Part shown: positions 12,241 to 25,601 of the stretch, in pieces
Layout: each line of letters begins with the position of its first letter
Numbering within the stretch: position 1 is the first letter of the stretch
From: Cenococcum geophilum 1.58
Taxonomy: Eukaryota; Ascomycota; Dothideomycetes; Gloniales; Gloniaceae
Direction of reading: 5' to 3'
Assembly: GCA_001692895.1 (NCBI GenBank)
Contig: KV748219.1
Coordinates: 1,054,001-1,118,000, forward strand
Length of the DNA: 64,000 nt
Position numbers and translations under genes: made by a program
The notes under the pieces: model-generated
What the model saw: only the letters and a program-made list of their open reading frames with translations
Told to the model about the DNA's origin: nothing
The model's database searches: none

Positions 12241-13480
12241 ATGGAAAACGCACCTAAAGCCCCCGTAACGGCCGCTAATATTATATCCATCCTTTAAGAA
12301 CAAATGGTAAGTATATAGAAGTCCTTTATAAAGGCCCTTAAATAATAATAAGTTACCCTAACTTAATAATAAGCCGAATAAGAAGCACGGTATTAGAAAA
12401 CAATAGAAGCCCTCTAAGAAGAAGTCCGTACCCTTAAGATGCCTACGCTAGAACCCTAAGACCGAACACTATCTCTGGAGATAAATACGCGAAACGCGAG
12501 TCCCGAATCTATAGCAGCTATTTACCCCAAACTAACTACCGCACTATAACGATCTAAGCGGTTACCTGACCCCCTAGTATTTACTAATAAACGATAAAAG
12601 CTCCGATTATTCCTAAGCTAGCTAAAAAATAAGCTAATTAGTAACGCTAACTGTTACCTAACTAAAGCTAACTGACTCTGTTACGCCCTAAGTTGACTAA
12701 AAGGAGAGGCAACTGACCTTATTAAACCTCTTTAGCCAACCTTAGTATAAAGCCTAGTTGTACTTCTTAAAGCCTTATATGGTGACCTAAACCGCTAAGC
12801 TACTGTTTAGAGAAAGATAAACTATATGGCTTAAGGAACGAAAAGTTTCCTAGTATACTTCTCCGAATTTAACTGTTATATAAGGGAAATAGGCTGGAAC
12901 GACTCCGCACTAATTAATAGCCTTATTAAATCTCTAAGCTCTAAACTAAAAACCTCCCTAATAAGCGTAGACCTACTAGAAGCCCTTGACGCCTGCGTAA
13001 ACGTTGTTAATAAATGGTATAATAATATACTACGCCTAATACCGAAACACGCCCCTTAATACAATATAATAGCCCCGTAAACGTCTACTAAGTCGTCTTA
13101 GCCTAAGCACCCTAACGCTATGGATATTGATACTGGAACCCTAGAGTACGCCCTACTAGGGTCCCCTAAATAAGAAAGACGCATTAAGCTAGGCCTCTGC
13201 TTTAAGTGCGGAAGTAAGGACTATATCTTAAAATATTGTCTTGTCCCCTTACCTACGCCCTAAAACAATTTATAAACGGCTAATATTAGCAGCTATTTAC
13301 CGTATTGATCTTCCAGTTACCGTTCCCGATCTCTACCTAGTTCCAGCCCTACGTCTAATAAGCACTATTTATAAGGACGAAGCTACAGCCGACGTCCTAT
13401 AAGAACCTTACCCCGATTGCCTTTAAAAGGAAGGTCTTAGAGCTAAGTCGCTCTCTAGGACGGCTCTGCTATAGGATCTC
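12241..13480 (+). pseudogene. Gypsy-O gag relic
   Basis: The frame opens at ATG 12241 (MENAPKAPVTAANIISIL), 35 bp after the LTR, and continues with in-frame stops. A capsid-like central block (about 12570-13060) is followed by a zinc knuckle CFKCGSKDYILKYC at 13198-13239, where the expected His of CX2CX4HX4C is Tyr. The role would have been RNA packaging in the particle. At least a dozen TAA/TAG codons replace likely Gln or Trp codons. Confidence 0.85.
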
Positions 13481-13559
13481 GTTAAACGCATTTGACGTTA
13501 TGAACTCTGACTCTTGGGACCGTAGCATAACTATCAACTGCCGTCTTTGGTAGAATGGT

Positions 13560-15418
13560 TAATAGGCTAACGCTTAAATCCTAATTGATATAGGAGCTAA
13601 CGGCATAGGATTTATTAATAAGATCTTTGCGTAAGATAATGGTTTTACCCTAACCCCCCTTAACCGGCATATTGACGTATTTGGATTTGATGGTAAACGC
13701 ACCGTCTTAGGCTGTATTACCTACGTAGTATTTCTGAGACTCTGATACCTAAACTACAAAGAATTAATTAAACTTTTTGTTACCACCCTAGGTTACTTGG
13801 TGATCCTTAAATAACCCTAGATGAAGCTATATAAGGTAACTATTAATTAGGACAACCTTAAGCTTCTATTTACCGCCTTTTATTATAAGCAAAAGTGCCT
13901 TATAACCCGCTGCTTAGACCCAGAACTAAAATCTGAAAAATCCACTAGAATCTACCAGTCTAAAATTTCCACGACTGTCTACTTCGCGCCTGAAGAATCT
14001 ACCAGATTCCACTAACCTAGGAATTCTATTAAATTCTACCGACGTAAGATTTCCACCGATATCTATTAAGGATCTAAAAATTCCACTAAACCCTATAAAT
14101 AGACCCTAAGTACTGCACCGCCCCGAGTTAAGCAGAAGCTTAAGCTTAATACACGAAAATACTAGAAGGACTGGTATTCTACTATGAAAAGGATTCTTAA
14201 AGAACTTAAACCCGAATCTGATACTGACTTTATACCTAATACTAAACCTAAACCTAAGTAAGAAACTACGAGTAATCTGAGCGAGCTTGGTACCCTAGAT
14301 ATCCGCATAATTGGAGCTACCCTGTTAGCGTAACTTGCTAAGAAACCTAAGCATACGATCTTCGCTGTTATGATAGCCGATATTAAGAAGGCCTTAGTAC
14401 TAAGGAAGCATACTGACCCTGCCATGAAGGTACTAATAGAGTATTATTATCGCCTAGATGCGTTTTTATGAAAGGAAGCCGATAAGCTACTAGAATACCG
14501 ACTATATAACTATAAGATTATACTTGAAGAAGGAAAGCAGCCCGGATTTGGACCCTTATATGGGATGTTCTAAAATGAACTCTAAGTGCTATAAAAGTAT
14601 TTAGACGAGAACCTAAGTAAAGGATTTATTAGAGCAAGCTTGTCGCCTATAGCCGTACTAGTAATCTTCGTTAAGAAACCTAGCGGCGGTCTGCGCTTCT
14701 GTGTAGACTACTAAGCTCTTAACGCTGTTACCATTAAGAACCGATATCTGATCCCGTTAATATAAGAGATGCTAAACTGACTAAGTAAGGCTCGTTATTA
14801 CACGAAGCTCGATATTATCTCTGCATTTAACCGTCTCTGTATTACAAAAGGGGATAAATAGCTTACTGCATTTTGTACCTAATATAGACTATTTAAATAC
14901 TTAGTAATACCCTTCGGCCTTATAAACGCTCCGAGCTTGTTTTAACATTATATAAATAATACCCTGCGCCCCTACCTAGACATCTTCTATACTACTTATA
15001 TTAACGACATCCTAATATATAGTAATAACCTAACCGAATATTGGAAACACGTTGACTTTGTTTTATAAGCCCTGCACGAAGCTAGTCTATAATTAGATAT
15101 AGATAAATGCAAGTTTTATAAAACGGAAGTTTTATATCTTGGACTCCTTATTTTTATAAACGGTATATAAATGGACCTAAAGAAAGTTAAAGTAATTGTA
15201 AACTGGTAAGAACCTAAGAACGTTAAGGACGTAAGATCCTTTATAGGATTCGCTAATTTCTACTAACGGTTTATTGATAACTTCTCCGCCCTGGTTTTAC
15301 CCCTTATAGCTCTAACCCAAAAGGATAAAGTCTTTATCTTTAATAAGGAATGTAAGAAGGCCTTTGCCTATTTAAAGGTTATGTTTACTACTACGCCCGT
15401 ATTTTAATACTTTAACCT
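13560..15418 (+). pseudogene. Gypsy-O pol relic, N-terminal part (protease, reverse transcriptase)
   Basis: A retroviral-type protease motif DIGANG lies near 13590. Reverse transcriptase runs from about 14560, with the recognisable blocks [20 protein letters not shown] (about 14633-14692), PFGLINAPSLF (about 14912-14944) and YINDILIYS (14997-15023). The active site should read Y-x-D-D; the first Asp is Asn and the second is kept. The connection domain is still readable (DVRSFIGFANFY near 15230-15265). The frame is broken at 15419-15423 by the TSD of Gypsy-A, and pol resumes at 23380. Confidence 0.9.
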
Positions 15419-15423
15419 AAACT

Positions 15424-15849
15424 TGTAACGGAACCTTGTAGCAAGAACTACGGTAGGCTCGTTATTGGGCTAGGTATGTAGGAAATGCAAGTACAAAAGT
15501 TAACAACGTAATAATAACTGGTGGAGTGGTTGCCTAACAGATTAACTCTAATTATATTCTGAGAATCACTATAAGGAAGGAACTATCTAGGTAGGGACTG
15601 AGGGTCCTTAAATACACAACCGTACTCCTATAAAATCCTTCTTATATATAATGTACGCCTTATCTATATTAAACGTAACGTCCCTTACATTTAACGCAGC
15701 TAATACGTTTAACTATTATATGACTTGCTTACTATTCCTTATCACATGGTTCTATCGGCTCTATCCTAGACCGTACCTAAATTAACCAACTAGCTTCTTC
15801 CGTTTCTTTTCTAAGTAATTATAATATTATACTTAAAGCGTTCGTAATA
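15424..15849 (-). repeat. Gypsy-A LTR, left copy (3' LTR in element sense)
   Basis: It begins tgtaacggaacc and ends gcgttcgtaata on the plus strand, i.e. TG...CA with the final C mutated. It aligns end to end without indels to 22954-23379. Differences I checked are transitions. Confidence 0.93.
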
Positions 15850-18800
15850 CTATCTCCCTCCTCTTTATCTTTATCCTTAAAGATTTAAAACATCTCTAAG
15901 TTGTTTACTAGAGGTGTAATGTCCGTCTAATTAATTTGGTTAATATTATTGCTTATTATACCTAAAGCAATTTATTCTCTCTCTTGGGTTAAGCGTCGCC
16001 TTTATACCGTCTCCTTGATACTATTACTAGGTGAAGTAATAGCGATACCTTGCTCTTATTGTGCGAAAGAGGGGTTAAGTTATATTGCGATCGCGAGTCC
16101 CTCCGGTCGCTAACCTTCCTCTTGCTCTAAATGCACCCGCGCCAATATGCGTTTATTATATGACGTTTGTTCTACGTCCGATGCTAAATATACGCGATCT
16201 ATTACTCTTAATAGTTGTCTAGTTCCCTAATTGATTTATTTTAGGGTCTTATGTTTAACCTACTACTGCAAAACTTAACGGTGAATTGGCCTCTGCGCTG
16301 CTTAAGGTTTAGTATACCTTAGAAGAGTCCGTATATGTCCTTAAAGCTTAGCGTCTGGCTTATACTCGTCTTTAGTATTTGGAATGTGTTCGTGAAAAAG
16401 TTCGCTTAAAGGAGTGAAAGCTTATTTAATAAGGTCTTTAGGAACTAGGTAATAAAAGAATGGATTCTCCTCTAACAGAGAAGGAAATAGATCTAAGTAG
16501 TTCAGCAACTACTCTTCTTAGGTCCCCCTTAGGTGACTTATTCTTTGGTAATCCTTTTTTATTAATGCTGCCTAACCTAATCTCTTCCAATACTCCTATA
16601 CCTTTCTTATAGCGTTCTTTAAATTCTCTAGTAGCTCCTAGGTAGTCTTAGTGTAGCCTATCTACTTAACCTTATACTATGTTTTGTTGTTAATATTCTC
16701 GTAATTAACGATCCTTAAAACTTGCTATTTGTCTTCTTCTTATCCTCTATATATATCTGCTTTATAAACCGGTAGCTTAATATTCCTATATACTAGCTCT
16801 AGTATTATAATATGCTGTATAGGGTAGATCTTTATTTTGGCTAGTAGGTTTAACTTAAACGTAACCAGTGAAATCTTCTGCGTAATTTTAAAAGGTCCTA
16901 GTCTGACGTAGTCTAACTTCTTACTTAGTCGTTGACTCTTAAAATTTTTATATAGTAACTATACTTTATCTCCCTCCTTAAGATCTAGTCCCTTAGATCT
17001 CTTAGCATTATAGTACTTTTTTATTCTCTCTTATACTTTCTTTACTAATTCTATAAGGTCTATATAAAGATTTATTAATATCTTTATTCTCTCTTTGGCT
17101 GTACTACTCGTTTTCTTTACTTACCGTGGTAATAATAATGTTCTTGGCTTATATCCGTAATTTGCCTTAAATGGTAATATACCTATTCCTTCTTAAGGTG
17201 TTGCATTGTATATAAACTATATAACTGGTAATAGTAATACCTAATTATTCTGTATATAATTAATATAATGCCTTAGGTACTACTCTAGTGTCTAATTTAA
17301 CCTTTCTATTTAACCGTCTGTCTGCGGATAATATACGGTAGAAGTTACTGCTTAAACTCCTTACTCTACTAAGAACACTTCCTAAAATACTGCTACGAAT
17401 CTTAGATCTCTATTCAATATAATCTTGTTTAGTACTCCATGTCTTATAAACACTTCTTTAACGTAAATTCTAGCGACATCTTCCGCTAAGATTTCTTCTG
17501 TATATGCTATAAAGTATCCCCACTTTATAAGCTTATTTACTATCACTAAGATCACGTTATAATCTTATCCGGTAATAGGATCTTTTAATTTTGGCAACTT
17601 AATAATAAAGTCCTATAATATGACCTCCTATGGTCTTTCTGGTATTTTAATAGGTTATAGCCCTCTATATAGCTTATGCCTTATTAGTTTATTCCTTTAG
17701 CAATCTAGATATTCCTTTATAACCTTTCTAGCTATTCCCTAGATTCCGTTAATAATATACTCCTCCTAGAGTCTTAATACTAAGCCCGTAGCTCTATTAT
17801 GTCCTTAAGTTAGTCCCTTATAGAAGTCTTCTATAAACTGCTCTGCTATGCTTCTTAGGATATACTTCACTTCTTGATTTTTATATATATCCGTTTATAG
17901 ATCTTCTAGCTATGCTTTTAGAATTCTTTATGCCTAAAAGCTTTCCAGTGTCTTATAGACTTTCTCTAGTTCGTTATCTTCTTAAGTTGCTACAATTTTC
18001 GGATAATTGTACCTAATTAATTCGTCTATATCTTTTCGTAATAAAGCCCCTAATGGCTTCTCCTCATTTTATAGTTCAGCTTTGCGGCTTAGAGCATCTG
18101 CCCTTATATTATCTATACCTTTGGTATACTAAATCTCGAAATGGTATTTTATAAGCATCTCTGCCCATCTAACCTATTTTTAGTTAAGTTCCTTCGTCGT
18201 TAGGAATCTTGTTAGGTTCTTATAATCCGTTTTAACTATAAATGGTTTCTCTATACCTTATAAGAATGCTCTCTATTTTTTTAATACTGTAACTATACCT
18301 AACAACTCCTTATTGTAGATGTCATAGTTTAACTCTGGTGGTGTTATCTTTTAACTATAGTATGCCACTAGGTGCTATTTATCTTAATACCTTTATATAA
18401 AGTATACCCCTAGTATATAGTCTAATGCATCCGTCTTTATAACCGTCTCTAGTCCTAGTTAATAGATCTTAAGAACTGGCTCCTGGGTAAACAACTCTTT
18501 GACTTTCTTAAAGAGTTCTCTTTACTCCTCTCCCTATGCCCATAGTTCTTCTTTCTTTATTAACCGCGTAAATGGCTTAATATCCTTTAACCACTGCGCT
18601 ATAAACCTTCTACAGTAATTGTAAAACCCTAGGAATAATCTTAATTATATAACGTTCTCTAGTTCCTACTAATTTACTATAGCCTTAATCTTCTTTAAAT
18701 CTATACTAAGTTAGCCTAGTTTAATAATAAATCTAATAAAATCGGTCTTTCTAGTAAAGAACTCGCATTTCTTAATTACTACTAGCATCTATTCTTCTTA

Positions 18801-19900
18801 TAGTCTCTTTAAGACCCATTTAACGTGTTCCCCGTGTTCTTCCTTAGTTATTAAGTAGATAATAATATCGTTAAGATATACTATAATAAATTCATCTAAG
18901 TGTTCTCCTAATATATTATTAATACACTTTTAGAACGTTGTTGGTACGTTTATAAGCCCGAATTATATAACTAATGGTTTATATAGTCCTTCCTTTAACC
19001 TAAAGGCTGCCTTTTATTCGTCGCCTTCCTTAATCCTGATCTAATGGTACGCCCATCTTAGATCTATCTTTATGAAGATTTGCGCATTGTCTATCCTATC
19101 TTAAATTTCGCTAATTAAGGGTAAAGGATACCTATTCTTCCTAGTAATGCTATTTAACTATCTATAGTTAATACATAGCCTTAGTTTACCATTCTTCTTT
19201 AGTATAAATAGTACTGGATAACCCGCTGATAACTGCGATAGTCTAATGTATCCCTTTTATAGATTTTCCTAGATAAACTCTTTTAACGCTCTACCTTCTT
19301 CTTCGGTAAGCTTATAGATTAGAAAAAACTTTAGACTTATTCCTAGTTCTAACTCTATTTTATAGTCCTATACTATATATTNTAACAGCTTNTTACTTNC
19401 CGGTAACTATAGTTTCTTNCCGTACTTATNGTATCTCTTTAGTANATANCTTAGNCCTTTTTCTATTTCTTTATAGGTTGCTCCTACTTAGTACTATACT
19501 AACTTAGCTTATTATCGCATCTTACGGCGTTAAGTATCTCTAATATCGACCTAACCTGTAATTTAATCGATCCTTAGATTATATTCCTATAACTAAGGTA
19601 TGCCTAATACTGCCTCGTCCCGTCCCAATAGTAGGATATTAAAAGACATCTTAATTTGTCTCCCTTTAATAGTTATCCAAATAGGTCCTGTTTTAAGATT
19701 AATGATCCCTCCTCTATAGGTTATTAGATCTCCTAAAATTATAACTAATAGGTAAAGTTGCTCCTTTTATCTATAAGGTAGCCCTATTCTCTTAACTGCT
19801 ACTAGTAAAATATAGTTTCGCGTTACTCCACTATCTATTAGCGCTTTAAATTGCTAATCTTGCCAATTAACTTATAAATTTAGGTGTCGTTCTTAAATTC
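15850..19900 (-). pseudogene. Gypsy-A pol relic
   Basis: Read on the minus strand, the protease motif LIDSGVTRNYI lies at about 19795-19860. Reverse transcriptase occupies roughly 19300-18500, with active site YLNDIIIY near 18861-18890 (first Asp now Asn, second kept). The integrase zinc region (about 17690-17900), core and C-terminal regions follow down to about 16500. An acidic tail close to the LTR (DKDKEEGD near 15855-15885) matches the same point in Gypsy-B. A cluster of N bases sits at 19382-19455, between protease and reverse transcriptase. Boundaries within pol are approximate. Confidence 0.8.
19382..19455. other. Cluster of ambiguous bases (N)
   Basis: Eight single Ns lie at 19382, 19392, 19399, 19419, 19430, 19445, 19449 and 19455. 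Another single N is at 22246. All nine are inside Gypsy-A. This pattern suggests unresolved base calls between near-identical repeat copies rather than an assembly gap. Confidence 0.9.
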
Positions 19901-19999
19901 CTTTAAGGGTCTAAGGCTCTACCACTAGCTCTCTCTGGTTCTATAGGCCTCTACTTTTTCTAACTATTAGCTGCTTAATCCTAGTATACTTGGCTTACT

Positions 20000-22909
20000 C
20001 TTTAGCCAATACCTAGTTCGCTTTTTATCTTTAATATACTATAGATACATATTTTCTAGGCATTCCCACCATTATTATCCGTCTAAGTATTCTTCTGTAA
20101 AGAATCTTCCTAGTTAAAGTACTAAACTTCCTTCCTCTTGGACCTTTACTGGATGCCATCCATATATATATTTAGCATTCCTATACTATTGCTTGTCCGT
20201 TATCCAGTATATCCTTATAGGGTATTTCTAATTCTTTTCCTTTGGATTCTTATATATTTTGTATATATTATCTACGCACGCAATCCATAATATTATATAG
20301 TGTACTAGGTGCTTTAGGTTAACTCTTAGCTCGTCTTCGTCCCTAAGTTTAAACCTTTATTGTGCTAATCTAAATGTTACAACTTTATTTACAGGTACTA
20401 AGATACACCTCTTACTTCTTTAATCCTCTAAACATTCCTTTAGATCCTTTAACGTTATAATTAAGGCTCCTTTAATATGCGTTATGGCCTTCTCTATAAT
20501 TAGGTGGTCCTGGATAACTTTTTCATCTAACTATATATAGAAATCTTCCTACTTATCATTGTGCCTTTGCCTATACTACTTTTGGTATAGCTGCTAGAGT
20601 GTATACGGTCTATCCATAAGGAAGTATCTTCTTATTACTGCATCGTAACAGCCCTTTATATATCATTCCTCGAACCTAGTTAAAATCCCTAGATCCTCTT
20701 CTTATTTCAGTTTAGTAAGCCACTTAGCTCTTAGTGTGCCTACTCTTAGCCTATTAGTAATTCTTCGTACTAGTACTCTGTCCTTTATACGTCCTAATAT
20801 GCTAAATCTTTTATCTAGTTTCTATTCTTGCTATGCGATAATTCTTTATCTAAACTCTTCTATAGTTTCTTTTATTTTGCGCCTTACGCTCTAATCCTTA
20901 AAGTCGTCTTACTTCTTAATCCTAGTATTAACTTTTTAATCTTTAGTCTAAACACTTTGTTTAACTAGTAAATCCTCTAGGTCTATATATTCGTCTCCCA
21001 GTCTAATTGCTGTTTATGCTACAGATTCTCTAATCTATAAAGAAGCTCCTTGCCTCTTATTTATGGGTGTTCTAATTCATACCCCAAATTCTTAACCCCT
21101 TAGGTTCTTTAATCCCGAGCTTGCTTCTAACTTAAGCTTAGCTCCCGCCTTAGTCTAACTAGGCTTAACTAGTGTCCTTATCTTGTCTTAAGAGTCCTAA
21201 ATCTTACTTATCTCATCTTAAGAATCTTATACCGTTGGGAATTCTTATCCCGAGCTTATTCGTATATCTTTAAACTAAGCTGCTACTCTACTCCATTGGT
21301 TATTGTCCGTTATAGGTCCTTAAGCTTGCCTTATCTCGTTTTAAGAATCTTGGTTATCTCTTATCTCGCTATGAGAATCTTAAGCCTTTGGCCTTTTGCC
21401 TTTATTAAGTGCTAAAGTGGCTTACTATCCTACTTCTCTTGCGTCTTATAAAGCGATAGACATCATATCTAGTGGGGTTTTAATCCCTACTAATGTTCCC
21501 TATTCTATAGTGGAATCATCCTCTACCTCTAGTATAACATCTCTGAGGTCTACTTACTCCTAGTAAGCGGCCCTTATTACCTTATCGTTACGGAATGTTT
21601 TGCCTAGGTCGAATTTATTATCCTTAATGTCTAATCTGCGAACTAGTTTGTTAGTTCCTCTGTATCCTATAGGTGCTAGCTCTTATAGCTAGTAGCTTAC
21701 GCTATACTTAGCGTCCTTATAAATTTGGTATACGTTATTGTAATAAAACGCAAAACTTCTAATTAAACATTCTTTTGTTCCTTGTAGCATATTGTCATCC
21801 CTCTATATATGTATATTGTCTGCTAGTCTTATACCCTTTACTATATAGTGACTCTACCCACTTCTATAGTCTCTAATATAATGACCCTGTTTTCCGCAAT
21901 GTATATAAACTCCTTCTTTAAACCATTTCTCTTATTATGGAGTCCGCCTAAATGTCTTCTGCTAATAAGATTCCTAATTCGGCCTCTGCTCCTTAGACCT
22001 TTAATTACTTAATCCTTATCCTCTGGGTTTTTATAGTTTGCTCCATCTCTTATAGGCTTTTTTAGTACCACTTAGGTCTATTAGCTCTGCGCTATACTAT
22101 AGTTTCTAACTTAGCTTTTGTCGTTGCGTACTCTACGCCTTATATAACTATAGAACTCTATCCTAGCCTCTCTTAGCCTGTTCCCTTTGGTAGATCTAAT
22201 TATTAATCTTAATCGCCTAATCTATTAGATCCCTTAGGGTATCCGNATCTTCCATTAGGATAATTACGTCCTAGACTTTAGCCTTAAGTCCCTATTTATA
22301 CTGTGCCATAAGCGCCCTATTATTCCACTCTACTTATATTGCTAGAGTTTAAAACTATATTGTATACTTAATTGCTAAAGTTCGTTATATAAGGTTCTAG
22401 AGTTTTTTTTCCGCTATAGTTGCTTCTTCCGGGTCTCTAAACATCTGCGTAAGTCGTTCTGCGAATTCTTCCTAACTTAAGAATATATATCGCATGTCTT
22501 AGTTAGTAGTCGTTATTCCGTTTGCCTATATCTCCGTAAGGTAAGGTTTAAACTACTTAAGTGCTTTTCTTAATAAGAATAGTCCTGTATAAGCTATCCG
22601 ATCCATAGGTATAGGTAACTTTACTCCCTCTTATAAGACCTTAAAGTGCATCTGTGTAAGGAATCCTTTAAGCTTTAACCTTTCTTCTGTAAATCTCTTA
22701 ATTAATAGTAGCTTAATCTTTGCTGCTCCTATCCCATTAAGTCTTTCTTCTAACACTATATTATTAGCTGTTAGCTAGTTAACTATTTCCTATAGCTGTC
22801 CGACCGTTATAGGTTGCTGTAAGTTAGTATCTGCTATACTAGTATCACCTCCTATCCTTGAAGTAGTTGCTACCGTTAATAGTATTGTGGTGGCTGCTTT
22901 TGGTAGCAT
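20000..22909 (-). pseudogene. Gypsy-A gag relic
   Basis: The minus-strand frame opens at ATG 22909-22907 (MLPKAATTILLTVATTSRIG), 45 bp inside the LTR. A zinc knuckle reads YIHCGKQGHYIRDY (about 21885-21925), a CX2CX4HX4C motif whose first and last Cys have become Tyr, as expected for TGT to TAT. The downstream spacer (to about 20000) contains TLTRKILYRR, which Gypsy-B shares as TLTRKIPYGK. Confidence 0.8.
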
Positions 22910-22953
22910 GTTATTCAACTTCTTATATTAATACTATAACTAGGTAGTAATTG

Positions 22954-23379
22954 TGTAACGGAACCTTATAGCAAGAACTACGGTGGGCTTATTATTGGGC
23001 TAGGTGTATAGGAAATGTAAGTATAAAAGTCAATAACGTAATAACAACTAGTGGAGTGGTTGCCTAACAGATTAACTCTAATTATATTCTAAGAATTACT
23101 ATAAGGAAGGAACTATCTAGGTAGGGACTAAGGGTCCTTAAATACACAACCGTACTCCTATGAAATCCTTCTTGTACGTGATGTATGCCTTATCTGTATT
23201 AAACGTGACGTCCCTTACATTCAACGCAGCCAATACGTTTAACCATTATGTGACTCGCTTACCATTCCTTATTACATGGTTCTATCGGCTTTATCCTAGA
23301 CCGTACCTAAATTAACTAACTAGCTTCTTCCGTCTCTTCTCTAAGTAGTCGTAATATTGTACTTAAAGCGTCCGTAATA
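22954..23379 (-). repeat. Gypsy-A LTR, right copy (5' LTR in element sense)
   Basis: Same 426-bp length as the left copy, from tgtaacggaacc to gcgtccgtaata. It keeps more C and G than the left copy in the 23190-23340 part (for example acattcaacgcagccaatac), so the two LTRs have mutated unequally. Confidence 0.93.
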
Positions 23380-25383
23380 AAACTAAATAAGTGTTATAGA
23401 AGCCAACTTATCTAACTATGTTATTAGAGGCATCCTGTCTTAATATAACGAGGATAGAGTATTGTACCCTATAGTATACTTCTTAAAACGACTAAGCCTA
23501 GCCGAATGTAACTACGAGATCTATGATAAGGAATTGTTAGCTATTATTAGATGCTTTAAACAATGGCGACCTGAACTAGAAGGCGCTGGATTTCTAATTA
23601 AGGTTCTTAGCGACTATAAGAACCTATAGTACTTTATAACCACGAAACAGCTAAGTTATTGTTAGGCCCGCTAGTTAGAATATCTGTCTCGTTTTTAATT
23701 CTTAATTATATACTACTTAGGCGTTTAAGATTAGAAGCCTAATGCCCTAACCCAACGCTTGTAAGACGCGCCAGCCCTAGAAGAAGCGCGCTCTTACCGA
23801 AATTAGACCCTACTTCGCCCTAAACTATTTAACCTTCCTACTAAAGATCTTATGGTACTCGTCCTTAAAATGACTAATTGATCGATTAAGTAGATTATAG
23901 TTAACGAATACCCAAATAATAAGTTTATTTAAGAGACGCTTAAGCTAATATAAGATGGCACTAGACGCTCTAAAAAGATTTCTCTAAGTAAATACGAAGC
24001 CTGCGGAAACCGCTTATATTACTGGAACCGTCTAGTTGTCCCTAATTACGATAAGCTTAAGCTTAAGCTCCTTAAACACGTATATGATTTACTGGTAGCC
24101 GGCCACCTAGGCTAAGGAAAAACCCTAAAACTACTCTAATGAGAATACTATTGGCCGAATATATATAGTATGACATAAAGGTACGTCTCTAGCTGCTATA
24201 TCTACTGACGAGCTAAAGCTTCGCATAAGATGTATAATGGCCTTCTAAAGCCACTGCCTGCTCTAGACCGAAGATGGAAGGATATCTTAATTGACTTCGT
24301 TGTTGATCTCCCCGTAAGTAAAGGCTGCACGAATATTATAGTAGTTGTAGACCGACTGTCTAAAATGAGATACTTAATCGCCTGCCCTAATATGTTAATA
24401 CCTGCCGTCGCTTAGCTGTTCCTGGATTATATATGGAAACTCTACGGACTTCCCAAAACGATTATCTCTGATAGAGGCAGCTAGTTTGTCTTTGTATTTT
24501 GGGAAAAACTAACTACCTGACTCCGCATTAAAGCACTATTGTCTATAGCTTACTACCTAGAAATGGATAGTTAAACGGAACGTGTAAATGCTATAATGGA
24601 GCAGTATATTTGGATATATACGTCGTACTTATAAGATGACTGGATTAACTGGCTTGCATTTACTGAGTTTATGGCGAATAATTCCGTTTTAGAAACTATA
24701 AAGGTCTCCCCGTTTCTGGCTAACTACGGCTAGCACCTACGAATGGGTTTTAAACCCTTTAGCAACGTTCTTTGCCCCGCTTATTAAGCCTTATAAGTTA
24801 CAGAAGTAAATAAATTTGTAGAAAAGATGGAGGAACTATAATAGTTCCTTACTGATGAAATGATATAGGCCCAATCTGTTTATAAAGCTGTAGCGAATAA
24901 GAAATAAACCCTAGTATTAGCCTACTAAATTGGTAACTTTGTCTGGCTAGATATAAGAAATCTATATATAAAATGACCTGCTAAGAAACTTAATTGGAAG
25001 AACGCTGGCCCTTATAAGGTTAAGAAGGTCGTCTCCTCTTACTCCTACCGATTGAAGCTCCCTGATACGGTTAAAATCCACCCCGTATTCCACATGTTAG
25101 TCCTCTGTCCTACTACCCCCGTATTAAACGCCTTGCCTAAATAGATATAGGACCCTCCCCTACCAGTTGAAGTGGATGGTAAGAACGAGTACTTTGTTGA
25201 AAGAATTGATGATATTAAGTATAACAAACGGAAACGCTAATATATGTATCTTACGAAATGGAGAGGCTTTACTAAGTCCTTATAGGAACCCGTTGACTTT
25301 ATAGGACTTATATAAGCCGCAGAAGACTTTTATAAACTCTACCTAGAACTACTACAGCCCTATCTCGCAGAAGCTCGAGTTTA
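23380..25383 (+). pseudogene. Gypsy-O pol relic, C-terminal part (RNase H, integrase, chromodomain)
   Basis: This continues the reading frame cut at 15418. RNase [21 protein letters not shown] near 23518-23575. Integrase zinc region around 24075-24220, then the core with DILIDFVVDLPVSKG (about 24275-24320), SDRGS (about 24468-24482) and TERVN (about 24574-24588), so all three D, D, E residues are still visible. A chromodomain-like block with YFVERIDDIK and YLTKWRGF lies at about 25190-25275. It probably directed insertion to heterochromatin, as in chromoviruses. Stops occur every few tens of codons. The best open piece is 24230-24415. Confidence 0.92.
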
Positions 25384-25395
25384 AAGGGGGGGTAC
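25382..25395 (+). other. Polypurine tract of Gypsy-O
   Basis: aaaggggggg is followed by tac immediately before the TG of the 3' LTR, the expected position for the plus-strand primer. Confidence 0.8.
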
Positions 25396-25601
25396 TGTTA
25401 TGGGATACCCTTGTGACACCTTGTATACGTCTACCTGTTTCTACTAACTTAGTAATTAGAGACTAACCGTAAAATAGCAATCTAACGGCAATCTGATGGC
25501 AATCTAACGGTAATCTACGGCATTCTGCTATATTCTGCCAAGTTCTACCAAATTCTGCTAAGTTCTGCTAGGACTATAACCTGAACCCTATTCTGCCTTA
25601 T

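Larger units (their letters stand above)
15424..23379 (-). mobile_element. Gypsy-A: LTR retrotransposon nested in Gypsy-O pol
   Basis: A 7956-bp element on the minus strand with equal 426-bp LTRs, inserted in the Gypsy-O pol gene. The 5-bp duplication aaact (15419-15423 and 23380-23384) is perfect. Minus-strand order is LTR, gag with zinc knuckle, protease, reverse transcriptase, RNase H, integrase and C-terminal tail, then LTR. It is the same family as Gypsy-B at 52476-58839, shown by shared gag, protease, C-terminal and LTR sequence. Stops throughout make it inactive. Confidence 0.92.

Noticed and set aside
14162..14425. 87-codon minus-strand open frame
   Set aside because: It lies opposite the Gypsy-O pol frame, which has recognisable domains; a shadow.
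25045..25227. 60-codon minus-strand open frame
   Set aside because: It lies opposite the integrase end and chromodomain region of Gypsy-O.
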